A DNA stretch of 64,000 bases from contig JAALGY010000004.1 in the NCBI GenBank assembly GCA_032358165.1, forward strand, positions 620,001 through 684,000, written 5' to 3'. Below are positions 23,401 to 33,132 of the stretch, in pieces. A model generated the notes under the pieces. That model was not told the origin of the DNA, ran no database searches, and saw only the letters and a list, made by a program, of their open reading frames with translations. A program made the position numbers and the translations under genes. Each line of letters opens with the position of its first letter. Positions within the stretch are counted from its first letter, which is position 1. Source of the DNA: Diplosphaera chodatii (lineage: Eukaryota; Chlorophyta; Trebouxiophyceae; Prasiolales; Stichococcaceae).

Positions 23401-24599
23401 GCACGTTGCCTCCGGACGTCGTTTGTTGCGCTGAGAGCTGCCGGCTGTGAGGACGGCCTCAGTGGCACGGCTTTGTTTACAGCCGCTCAGCTGGGCTGCC
23501 TCCTGCACAGCACATCTGCGATCGTGTGGCGTTGGCTCATGACCAAAGTGCTACTGCAGATCTACCAGCGAGCGGGCTACAAGGCGTTCAGAGACGCGCA
23601 TGCGCGGCGCGGCGCTGACTTCGCCGCGGCAGTGAGTGCACGCAGACCAGATGGATGCCGTCGACTGCGCCGCTGCGGGTACATGGTGCAGTTTTGTCTC
23701 TTGGCAACAGGGTGTGGTGCATGCATGCAGGTGGAGGGCCTCAGCTACCAGCTGGCGCCGCGCGCGGCCGTGTTCAGGCGTGACGAGGGCGACGCCAGCG
23801 ACGTAGCCACCCTGCAGCGCCTGATGCGCTCCAACGACTGGTCAGCCGACTCGGTGGGCTGTTCAGCATTTCCTGTTCGTGGCTGCACACGGGCCTGCTT
23901 TGCAATGCCGCCGAGCTGAGCATCTTGCATGTACCGGCATGCATTGTGCCTGCCGCTTCGACGTGTTCAGAGCAGGCCGTCCAATGTAGCACTTACTATC
24001 TGCACAATGCTTCTGCAAACAGGAATCTTGGTCCATGCTTACGGCTGTGCTTAACTACGTCTGCTGTGTCCACTGCACAGTACTCGCGCAACAGCTCGCT
24101 GGGCGCCATCTGCGGCCGCGGCGACGTGAACGCCGCCCGCCCTGTAGCATACGGCTGCTATGACACAAAGGTCGCCAACTTCAGCATGGCAGCGCAGCGC
24201 TGGGCAGTCGGCGTCGTCGGACCCACGACCGGGCAGGTGCGGTGCTGGTCGATGAGCATAGTGGTCAGGGATGGAAGGATCCCAAGTCTCTAAAATCTGA
24301 GACGGTTTGATTGATGAGCTCACAGGCAGGCTGATGCCCGGCTCGCTGGACATTCCGACAGCTGACACAAATATCATCTTGGTGTTGGCCGGGTGGTTCA
24401 TATCACCAGCTGCAGCAGTTGGAGCAGTCTCACACACTCAGTTTCCACGACGCAGGGAGCCATGCGTCCGTTCCGGTGGGATGAGCGTGGCAACCGCTTT
24501 GCCGATGTGCCACATCTGGGCCAGCCACAGGAATTCAACAACCAGTTTGAGATGCTGAAACCATGGGACACGGGGTTGAATGCTGCCGCGCAAGCTTAG
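20437..24599 (+). CDS. Phospholipase B-like protein (PLBD family, Ntn hydrolase), secreted or lysosomal/vacuolar
   Basis: 659 residues in 14 exons: 20437-20734, 20840-20940, 21032-21071, 21200-21269, 21440-21768, 21924-22052, 22281-22418, 22655-22816, 22966-23060, 23249-23371, 23560-23631, 23731-23853, 24081-24236, 24456-24599. All junction phases agree. The N-terminus MMTPAVCLLVSALLLL is a signal peptide. Family landmarks in order: AAGFLEGWLS; the KCSALVKV motif whose Cys is the N-terminal nucleophile after autocleavage; the following L..HSSWFTY.ALQRV.K; SGTCNNQYMVVDLKRF; and the C-terminal CGRGDVN, YGCYDTKVA and FRWD signatures. PLBDs remove fatty acyl chains from phospholipids or act as amidases in lysosome-like compartments; the true substrate is often unclear. 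An unusual Gly/Ser/Asp-rich insert sits in exon 21440-21768, before the nucleophile. The first exon also has an atypical linker, and an extra small intron there is possible. Confidence 0.93.
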
Positions 24600-25615
24600 A
24601 CTACGAGGGATCTAATTTGTAAAGTAGCGTGTTTAATTGAAAGTGATGTATTCTTCTGGCTATGACAGCAGTGCTCTGACAGCTGAGCAAGACGAGGATA
24701 GTCATGCTCCACTGCATCTTAGCACACAGTGGCGCCTTTCCAATGCTTGAAGTTTCTGTATGTGCCCCACGTAGTCCCTACAGACGACACTATTGCCACA
24801 GCAGTCAAGGGCAGAATGCCTGCCGGCTACAACACAGCCGCATGACGGTGACACACCCAGGCATCCGCGGGGCTGTGGGGGCCAGCATGGATGGAATGTG
24901 CGGGGACAACCTCCTAGGAGGGTGGGCGGTGCAGTCAAAGTAACAAGTGACTGCTCCGCCGCCGCCAGGGGCGCCAACCCCAGCGAGCGGCATACCGCCC
25001 TACGTAATGTCATCCCGGGCGGGTGATCCCTCAGACCTCCAAACTGTAGCTGAGGCATAAGACCTCATAGCGAACTCCGGAATAAGCAAGACGTAAAGTC
25101 TCTGTGGCATATCCTAGACACGATCGCACAAACAGGTTATTTGAAGGGCTGCATAGGAGGTTGCTCGAGTTCTTGAGCATGATGTACAACAACTGCAAGC
25201 AAACAAAAGCAAGTGCAACCGAAAATGAGCCACTTGGTGTTGATTTTACTCACTGAAACGGCTAGCGTACAATCTCACAAGGTTCAGCACCTAAAAGAAG
25301 CAAAAAAAGCAAAAAAAAGTTGCAAAAAGTTGATTACGTAAACCCTGACAACCTGGCACTCCCATAGCTACTCCAGGTTTGCCACTGTGGAGTCATGCAG
25401 CTCGCTGTATATACCGTATGCTGCAAAATTATCTGGCTGAGAATCCCAGGATTGATGTCCATTCTTAGACATGGTTCCCCGTCAGATCCGGGGCACATGG
25501 TGGCCTGCTGCCGTCCCAGTCCCAGGTCCCACACGTCCATTGCTAGCCTGCCCCAAACACCAAATGAAGCAAAAAAATGAAGTTTTACGTAATTTACGGG
25601 CGCTTAAACCCTTGT
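24600..25615. other. Intergenic, AT-richer than its surroundings
   Basis: About 1 kb between the phospholipase B-like gene and the tRNA. It begins with the UGUAA signal of the former. From 25100 the DNA is clearly AT-richer, with A-runs at 25296-25331 and 25570-25577; the latter is a T-run on the minus strand and could stop Pol III downstream of the tRNA. No coding exon recognised. Confidence 0.5.
24618..24622 (+). terminator. UGUAA poly(A) signal for the phospholipase B-like gene
   Basis: TGTAA lies 19 nt after the stop codon, close for a 3' UTR but in the right place and strand. Confidence 0.45.
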
Positions 25616-25717
25616 GACCAGAGTGGGGTTCGAACCCACGCCACCGAAGTGACAGGCGCCTTAGACCACCCGGTATAGGGTATAAGCCTGCGCCTTAGAC
25701 CACTCGGCCATCTGGTC
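25616..25717 (-). tRNA. tRNA-Leu, probably anticodon AAG, with 21-nt insertion in the anticodon loop
   Basis: Read on the minus strand, all tRNA arms are intact: acceptor GACCAGA paired with TCTGGTC (7 of 7); D-arm GCC...GGC with GAGTGGTCTAA loop; anticodon stem CAGGC paired with GCCTG (5 of 5); long class II variable arm TCACTTCGGTGGC; T-arm GTGGG TTCGAAC CCCAC. The long variable arm and D-loop are those of tRNA-Leu. Between the anticodon stem halves are 28 nt instead of 7. Removing 21 nt restores a loop TTAAGGC, that is anticodon AAG for Leu. The removable segment must then start at position 32/33, 33/34 or 34/35, not the usual 37/38. If the intron were at 37/38 the anticodon would be ATA, which does not fit a tRNA-Leu body. 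The insertion includes a copy of D-arm sequence, GTGGTCT. It could instead be a damaged copy, but the perfect stems argue against that. Confidence 0.8.
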
Positions 25718-26715
25718 GACAGGTGCGAATTTCCGCCTATACTCCAGAAAGCAGGTCTGTTTTCAAGCCTACTGTTTGCCCGGTCGATATTTGCCGATGG
25801 ATTGGCTGTTCTGCCGGCTGGCTACCGCTGGGACCGGCTCACCGCTGATTTTGTGCGCAACGGGCGGGAGGCGGCTGGCGCCCACGCCAAACAGCCTCCA
25901 ACCACGTGGCGTGTCAGCACAAAAGCGGCGCAGCCGCTTCCCGGCTGCGCTGCCGGGCGGTCAAGGCCAGTTATAAGTGATGACCGTACTGCAGCATGAC
26001 TGGTGCTGGTGGAGCCCCAGACGGTAGACAACATGCCTTGCCCGCCGGAAGTGTTGTGTATGGTTCCGCACTATATATCACACAGCAGCCAGCGCTGCGC
26101 GCTGGCTGTGCGCGTTGCAATTGCAGGGTCGAATGCTCAGGGCTTGCTGGGTGTGGACATCTTGCACCCTAACATGGGTTCGATGTGTTGTGGTGTCACA
26201 CGCTTCACCTACTGCTGAAGGGCATTGCATGTGCTCATGCCCTGCTGCCCCGTGTGCCTTCCGACGCAGGTAGGAACGGGTAGGTTGCCCAGCATTGTGG
26301 GTTGGGGCTCAGGCAGCGATTGGTGTCTCAAAGAAGTGGGGTGCATGGGTTTAGTGCGTCTTCCCATCAGCACCGATTCTTGGCACGTTGTCTCCAGACC
26401 GTGCTGTTGACACATGCTGCACCTGTTCGCACGTCAGCATGACCTCTGCATTCTGCCAGATGCTTGCCAGACGCTGCACAAATGGAGCAACACTGCGGAC
26501 CCGACAGATGAAGCTGCTGGAGGCTTCGAGGTTATGATGATCAGACTTCAGAACACATTATGTGTCTGAGCAGCACAGCAGCAGACATATGACTTGGTCG
26601 GGGGGAGGAGAAGCAGATATGTGGATGGAAGCCAGTGACATGACTGTACACCATGTTGAGGTTTACAGCTGTGACAATGCACGCAGCACACCAGCAGCGG
26701 CTGACTACAGCACAA
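25718..26715. other. Intergenic with two strong GC hairpins
   Basis: About 1 kb between the tRNA and the RPS10 stop. No convincing exon. Two near-perfect hairpins stand out: GCGCAGCCG/CGGCTGCGC around 25928-25950 and CAGCCAGCGC/GCGCTGGCTG at 26086-26108, the second just after a TATATAT at 26072-26078. They could belong to a structured RNA, but I cannot name one. Confidence 0.4.
26663..26667 (-). terminator. UGUAA poly(A) signal for RPS10
   Basis: TGTAA on the minus strand about 50 nt beyond the RPS10 stop codon. Confidence 0.5.
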
Positions 26716-28797
26716 CTACGAGGCAGGTGCGCCGCCGCCGCGGCCAAAGCCGCCGCCGCCGAAGGAGGGCGTGTAGCCTGCAGGCGCGCCGCCAGCCTGC
26801 AGTGACAGAGCCCAGAATCAGATGACCGGCCACATCAGCGATGTGTCAACCAGTGAGGTCATTACAGACTACACCGTCTCAACATGGGTACCAGCAGATA
26901 GCAGCACACCTTGTCATCGCCAGCGGGGCGGCCACGGCCGAAGCCGCCCTCGCGGGGCGGGCCGCCACGGTAGCCCTCGCGGTCGCCGCCGCCACGGCCA
27001 AAGCCTGCAGTGCAGTAAGCAGCAAGTTTGCACATATATAGATTTAACAAGCATCTCAACCAAGTGCGGTTCGCCCAGGGCTTGTGTCAAGCGGCAGACC
27101 CGACGCAGAATTGACACTCACCGCCGCCGTCGCCGCCAAAGTCGCGGCGGGGCGGGCGGTCGCCAAAGTCGCGGCGCGGGGGGCGCTCGCCGCCGCCCGG
27201 GGCACGCTCCAGGGGGCGCGTGGACTTCTTCAGCGTCGCCGGCACCGCGTCCGCCGAGATGTTGAGGTACTCGCGCAGGTGCTCGATGCCCTCGTCGGTC
27301 AGGAACCTGCAGCAGCGGCGAGCAGCATGGGTCAAGCTGTATGACAATAGGCGCTAGCAGACATGGCAAAGCTGGTGCACATCAAAACCTGACCAGGTGC
27401 GATGCGGCTCAGGACCCCGGTGCTGTCAGGCAAACGCCTGAGCAAGGGAAGCAGGAGCTTCCCAGAGGGGGTTGCTGTCTTCATTGCCACATGCTGTCGA
27501 GTGGTATGCTTATCGGAAGCAGTGATATTTGGCCTGCTATGACCAAAGTCTGCAGAAGCACGGTGCGGCTCAGCACCCCAATGCTGTCAGGCAAAGCGCC
27601 GGAACAAGGGAAGCAGGAGCTTCCCAGAGGGGGTTGCTGTCATCATTGCCACGTGCTCGTCTATACAACGCTTCAGAAGCAGTGGACACTGCCCATCCCC
27701 AGCCAAGGTTTGGAAAAGCATGGTGCGGCTCAGCACCCCGGTGTTCAGGCAAAAGCCCTGAGCAAGGGAAGCAGGAGCTTCCTAAAGCGGGGTTGCTGTC
27801 GTCCTTGCCACAGCATCATCAACAGAACTTTGCGGCGAAAAACGACGAGGCCGACGATGCCAAGTGCGGCATGATGCGGCTCAGCACCCTGGAGCCGTCA
27901 GGCAGACACCTGGTGTCTGAGGAGCAGGAGCTCCCCTTGGCAGGGTTGCTGTCGTCATTGCCACAGACAATATGAAAAATGCACGAGATGACCACTTTAA
28001 TAGTACCACACCAGTGATCTGACAGCAGACCTAGAAAAGCACGATGCGGCTCAGCACCCTGGCGCGATCAGGCAGGCGCCCGACGCATGAGGAGCAGGAA
28101 CTCCTCAGAGCAGGGTTGCTGTCATCATTGCCAAGCATCAACCCCAGAAGGACACTCTGCTCACGATATTGACGTCGCGGTCGTGGATCAGAACGAGGGT
28201 AAAGCATGATGCGGCTCAGCACCCCACAGCCATCAGGCAAGCGCCCGAGATGGTGGGGAGCAGGAGCTCCCCCAGTGCAGGGTTGCTGGCTTCATTGCCA
28301 CTGCTGGAAGGGGTGGGGAGGAAGTGATAGTGGAATGAAGGGAGTGGGCAGGGTGATGAGCCTGTTGAAGAGACGCACCAGTAGTAGTGGCGCCACGCAA
28401 AGCGCTCGGTGACCAGCTCGCGGGACTTGAACGACTGCATCAGCTTGATGACCACCAAGTTGGAGACGTCCACCTGGGGGTGCTTCGGCAGGTTGAAGTC
28501 CTTCTCCGCGTACAGCACGCCCTCTGCAGCGCCAGCAACAGCTATTAAGGGTGGTGTCTGGTGGGGACGGGGACCGGGGAACCCGGCAGATCATGCAAAA
28601 TGTTAGGCACAGCTCGAATCGTGTGTAGTGTGCCGCAGTGGCGGCGAGAGGCGCAGGAGTGCTCCTCTGCAGTTGATCTCATTGCTGCTTTTGCAACGTG
28701 GCAGTTGGGCATCCAGCAGGAGCCGTCAGTGGCAGCGGATCGCACCCTCAAAGAGGTACTTGTAGACCTTCTTGCGGTCGGACTTGGAGATCAGCAT
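26716..28797 (-). CDS. RPS10: Cytosolic 40S ribosomal protein S10 (eS10)
   Basis: 185 residues in five exons: 28746-28797, 28379-28523, 27122-27306, 26910-27004, 26716-26796; all phases agree. The N-terminus [20 protein letters not shown] and the following [30 protein letters not shown] and [13 protein letters not shown] form the winged-helix S10_plectin domain of eS10, which sits at the mRNA entry region of the small subunit. Then come [11 protein letters not shown], a basic RPPRRDFG repeat (two copies), and a Gly/Arg-rich tail (GFGRGGG), typical of plant and algal eS10 and a likely arginine methylation target. Length matches the family. The third intron boundary is notable: the 1072-nt intron 27307-28378 is several times longer than its neighbours and contains six copies of a structured repeat. 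The gene is head-to-head with PPAN. Confidence 0.95.
27401..28301. repeat. Six-copy structured repeat inside the RPS10 intron
   Basis: Six units of about 90 nt at 27401-27490, 27558-27652, 27716-27811, 27871-27964, 28037-28133 and 28202-28301, with start-to-start spacing of about 150-170 nt and unrelated spacers. Consensus landmarks in plus orientation: GCGGCTCAGCACC, then CAGGCA with CGCCTG-like partner, then GGGAGCAGGAGCTCCC, then GGGTTGCTGTC.TCATTGCC. The third landmark is a hairpin with an AGGA loop whose stem is GGAAGC/GCTTCC in copies 1-3 and GGAGC/GCTCC or GGGAGC/GCTCCC in copies 4 and 6, that is, paired changes on both sides. Copy 5 keeps five pairs with one mismatch. Such covariation suggests the RNA (or DNA cruciform) structure is under constraint. 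Confidence 0.85.
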
Positions 28798-29414
28798 GGT
28801 TGCTGGCTTGTTGGGAGTACTGACGCGTCGACACGAGGCCGACTCGACTCCCGGGAAGGCACGGAGGCCTGCACATCCGGAAGGGCATCACTCTGTCAGA
28901 AGAGGGCGACAGGCAGCAGGAACATCCAATGGACTTCGGCCCGCAGCATAGATGCTTTCTGCTGTGCGTGCAGCGCGCTGCAGAGGGTTGAAGCACCGCA
29001 AGTCGAGCAAAGGCACGGCGGCCAACAGAGCAGGATGCCAGCAACGCCCCACCAAACGCAGTTCAAGGCCCAACAACAGCTGTTCACGTCAGTGCATTGC
29101 GTAGCTGTCCTCACCTGAAAACTGCGGAAGCGCCGCAGTGCGTAAAGACGAAGAGAGGGAGGCGCTCAGCGAAACATCGGCTTTGTTGCAGCGGCCAGGG
29201 GCGTGAGCAGGCGCATGGCGGGGGGGGCAGCTGCAGGGTGCGTGAGAATGGCTACCACCTTCGGAAGTGCAGCGCCGGCTGCAACGGGCTCACTGCCCGA
29301 ACGTAAGAGGAACAAGTGGTAACTCTGAGTACTTGCAAGCCTGCGGAATCAAAGCGGGGCACAGCATTCCCAGAGTTTCCCGCTGCGTGCCGCTGCCGGT
29401 TGCTCTGAGCCAAC
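28798..29414. promoter_or_regulatory. Divergent promoter region, RPS10 / PPAN
   Basis: 617 nt between the head-to-head start codons of RPS10 (28797, minus) and PPAN (29415, plus). Both products serve ribosome production, so a shared regulatory region is plausible. I see no clear TATA box; a G-run lies at 29221-29227. Specific sites cannot be assigned by eye. Confidence 0.45.
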
Positions 29415-32400
29415 ATGGCAAAGCCCAGGGTGAGGCTTCCTAAGCATGCGCAGCCCCAGTATGTGATCGAGCATGCTCGTGCTGTCATTTGCTGCGATGC
29501 ATCGTCTGATGGGCACAGTCTGATTCATGGATTTCAATGATTCATTCAAGTAATTACCCAGCCATGCACGCCGGCACGCCGCACGACTGCCAAACTTGAG
29601 CGCAGAGGAAGAAGCGCACCCACCAGCCGGTCAGCCAGGACCCTGCGAAGAAGGGCGATCCCAAGAGCTTCGTCTTCCGGCGCGGCAGATATGGGGTGAG
29701 GAGCCACACATGCGCCGCTCCACATGTCGATCATGCATGAACTGTGTGCTTCAAGCGTGGAAGTGAACAGCAGCAGCAAGCATGGTTGGTTGGTTGCAAT
29801 TTGAGGCGGCGCACAAGCCTGCGGCAGCAGGAGTGCGTGGGCACTGCACATGGCCCAGCCATTGAACCAGGCTGCATGCTCAACTGTGTGGAGCGATGCA
29901 GCAGCGGACCACCACAACAGGCCCTCAGATCGTGGTGACCAGAAGAGACCAGCATAGGATGGAAGTGCGTAGAGTGTGACACCTCACCCCTCCCCCCGCC
30001 CGCAGCTGGTGATGGCGGACCTGGAGGCGGACCTGCGCAAGGTGATGGCGCCGCACACCGCGCCGCGGCTGCGCGAGTCCAAGCGCAACGTGCTGCGCGA
30101 CTTCGTGCACATCGCGGGGCCCCTGGGCGTCACCCACTTCCTCATCCTGACCGCCACGCAGCGCGCCTCCTACCTGCGCATCGCCAAGAGCCCGCGCGTG
30201 AGTGGCACCCCCGATCATGCAGTCCTTGATGCACCGGTTTGGAGCAGGTGTGGGGATCAGACTCTATGATCGTGGTCACCGATGCACCAAGCGTGCTAGG
30301 GGCACCTAGGCGGCTGAGCACATGCTCCTGCAGGCCGAGTAACCAGCTGTGGATCCCGGCCCTGCAGGGCCCGACGCTGACGATGCGGGTGCACGAGTAC
30401 GCGCTGATGCGGGATGTGGCGGGGGCGCAGCCGCGGCCCCGGGCGCCCGCCAACCTGTGGGCCGCCCCGCCCCTGCTGGTCATGAACAACTTTGGTGCGG
30501 CTCGTCCTGCTGTTGCTTGTGGAGCATTGTGCCGTGTGGACCTGCTATCAGGCAGGCTGCGTCTGTTGCTCAGCCCCCACCTGGGCTGCTGTTGTGAGGC
30601 ATCTCCCCGTTGCCGTGCAGGTGCTGCAGGGGGCGGCTCGCACCTGAAGCTGGCCACGACGATGTTCCAGAACCTGTTCCCCACGCTCAATGTGACCACC
30701 GTGCGCCTCGCCAGCTGCCAGGTGTGCTGCCAGGCTCCGCATCGCTTTCCTTGCTCAGTTGCAGAGACTTCAACACCAAGTGTCTCAACAGGTAGGTGGC
30801 GGCACCCATTGGGCAAAGAGAGACGCACCGCCACCCCAGATCCAGCTTCTTCCATAGCGCGTCTCCTCCTCAACCCTGCAGCGGGTGGTGCTGCTGAACC
30901 ACGACGCGGCGACGGGCCGCATCGAGTTCCGGCACTACGCCATCGCGCTGGCGCCCAGCGGCGTGTCCAAGGGGGTGAAGGCGCTGGTGGGCGGCCGGTC
31001 GGTGCCCGCCCTGGGCGACTCCCTCGACGTGGCCGACTTCCTCACCAAGTCCGGCTATGGCTCGGTGCGGGCGGCAGCAGGGCCTGAGCTGGTGCTAGCA
31101 TACAGTGTGGCGGCGGCTTTGTGTGTACTTTTGGGGGATTCTGGCCACCCCAGGGGCGACGCAACGACCTCAGCAAGACAGGGAGGGGTGGGCACTAGAT
31201 GTCTGCTGCATGACACAGACGCAGCCGATGTGGCTGAGTGGCTGGACCTGCCGTGCTGGCTTCAGCTGGCTGTGCTGTCTCAATTGCAGGAGTCGGAGGG
31301 GGAGGAGGCGGGCGAGTCTCGCGTGACGCTGGCGCAGGATGTCGGCCGGGGGAACCAGGCCGCCCGCCAGTCCCGCGTGCAGCTGCAGGAGGTGCCTGCC
31401 CCCCACCTCCACTGTCTTGCCAGCTCCACTTTGAACACCAAACACGTGCAGCACGAGCGGCAAAACGCTGTCATCTGGCCGCATGGCCAGGTGCTCAGAT
31501 TGTTTGCACCTTGTTTATGCTATCAACAACACCGACGACGCCTGCGCAGATTGGGCCGCGCATGAGCCTCGAGGTAGTGAAGGTCGAGGAGGGGCTGTGC
31601 GACGGCAAGGTCTTGTTCCATGCGTTCGAGGATCGCACAGCGGCAGACGTGGCAGCGGGCGATGCCAAGCAGGAGGCAGCGCGGAAGGCGGCAGCAGAGA
31701 AGGAGGCCCGGCGAAAGCAGCAGGTAGCCGGCTGTCGGTAGCGAGCTGTCATCGAGAGATCTGCAAGAAAGTGATCGATCAGACGCAGCCAGCATCATGG
31801 TGTTGGACAGAAGACGCAGCGCAATGCTGTGGTATGCGGATGTGTGTGGAACTTGCCACAGGAGGAGAACGTCAAGCGGAAGGCGGCAGCTGCTGCGGCT
31901 GCCAAGGGACCAGCAGAGGCGGCACCCTCCAAGCCGTGGTGGCAGCAGGTGCACACAGACTGCGTTGACAAGCATCAAGCAGCGCATGCCATGGCCGAGC
32001 GGTACATCGTGGGCACACGAGTGTGCCGGGCTGCTAAGTTTGACCAAACGCACGACGGGACGCATCGAGGTCACTCCGTGGTGTGCTGGTGGCAGGAGCT
32101 GGATGCGGCCGCTGCGGAGCGGCGGACCACCAAGGCCGAGGACGATGCGGCCGCCTACCGTGCTGAGGTGGGCTGCCCGGCTGTGCACCTGCTGTTCTTA
32201 AGCCTGGTCCCCAGTGCATTGCTGTGGTGACCATGGCCGTTGTCTGACGATGCTCATCATCAGGAGACACGGCCTGCCTCTTCAATTGAATAGCTGCAGT
32301 CACACAGCCAAGCTGGTTGTAAGCAGGTGGGTGAGGAGCCGGATGCGGCCTTCAGCGCGGGGGCTGCCAGCGTCGGCGGCGGACGGCCGGGCAGCAGGAA

Positions 32401-32808
32401 GGGGGCAGCACCTCGGCAGCAGGGGCGCAAGCAGGTGCAGTTGCTATGACGTGCATTTCCTGGTGCACACGATGTCTAGAGGGTGCACTGCTGTGTAGCG
32501 CTGTCACTGCTGCTTGCGTCTGACACTGGCCGTCCTGTGCATATGCTGTCACAAAGGAAGTCATGTCCACGTCGACAGCTTGGCAAAATGATACTCTGCA
32601 TCAACTGCAGCTGCCCGGAGAGGGCATGGGCGGGGCTGCGGGCGTCAAGAAGCGGAAACCCGGCGCGCTGCGGGACCGCAGCGGCAGGGGGGAGAAGAAG
32701 CAACGGGAGGGGAAAGCAGAGGAGCGGCGTGAGGAGAAAAAGCGGCGGAAAGAGGGCAGCGGCGGCGGCGGTGGCAGTGGGAAGAAGCAGAAGGGAGGCA
32801 GGACTTGA
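29415..32808 (+). CDS. PPAN: PPAN/SSF1 Brix-domain ribosome biogenesis protein
   Basis: 491 residues in 12 exons: 29415-29429, 29606-29695, 30006-30197, 30368-30494, 30621-30721 (or from 30630), 30882-31091, 31290-31391, 31550-31723, 31862-31948, 32096-32167, 32327-32434, 32611-32808. The first exon codes only MAKPR; joined to exon 2 it gives the family start KKRTHQP and PKSFVFRRG. The Brix domain follows: LRKVMAPHTAPRLRESKRN, GPLGVTHFLILT, GPTLTMRVHEYALMRDV, PPLLVMNNF, TMFQNLFPTLNV, RIEFRHYAIALAPSGVSKG and the closing IGPRMSLEVVKVEEGLCDGK. PPAN/Ssf1 acts in the nucleolus in 60S assembly, binding pre-rRNA for 27S processing. The C-terminal 130 residues are a Lys/Glu/Arg coiled region ending in a basic tail with nucleolar-type KKRKPG and KKRRK patches. 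Ten of eleven introns are phase 0. Exon 5 has two possible acceptors nine bases apart. Confidence 0.95.
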
Positions 32809-33132
32809 AGTATCTTGATGTGCTTGCGCCACAGGTTGCATTGTGTTTTATTATTCTGTTGGCGATGTCCTGTATCCTATAGCATTGATGTGTGCGTCCA
32901 GTCTGTCTCAAGAGAGACAAAGCACTAGGCAACACGCCAACTCAGCAACACACATGCTGCTCCCATGAACTTTCGAGGTAGGCTCTCGAAGGGCGATCAC
33001 TCGGCCTGTTTTGTGGGGTCCTCATGCACCTAACCATCAACCGTGCACACAGGCAAGTTCAAACAGCCAGCCCTCTTCTTCTGAACAAGCTCGCGCCTTG
33101 TCTCGACCTTGTGATGTATTTTGCATGACACC
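32809..33132. other. Convergent 3' intergenic region
   Basis: 324 nt between the PPAN stop and the DJ-1-like stop. No UGUAA found on the expected strands and no other feature. Confidence 0.5.

Noticed and set aside
25616..25717. tRNA with anticodon ATA and canonical 37/38 intron
   Set aside because: The class II variable arm and D-loop are those of tRNA-Leu, and position 37 would be C, which is unusual. The AAG reading fits a normal Leu loop exactly.
27401..28301. CRISPR array
   Set aside because: Units are about 90 nt, diverged and intronic in a eukaryotic gene; spacing and lack of cas genes rule it out.
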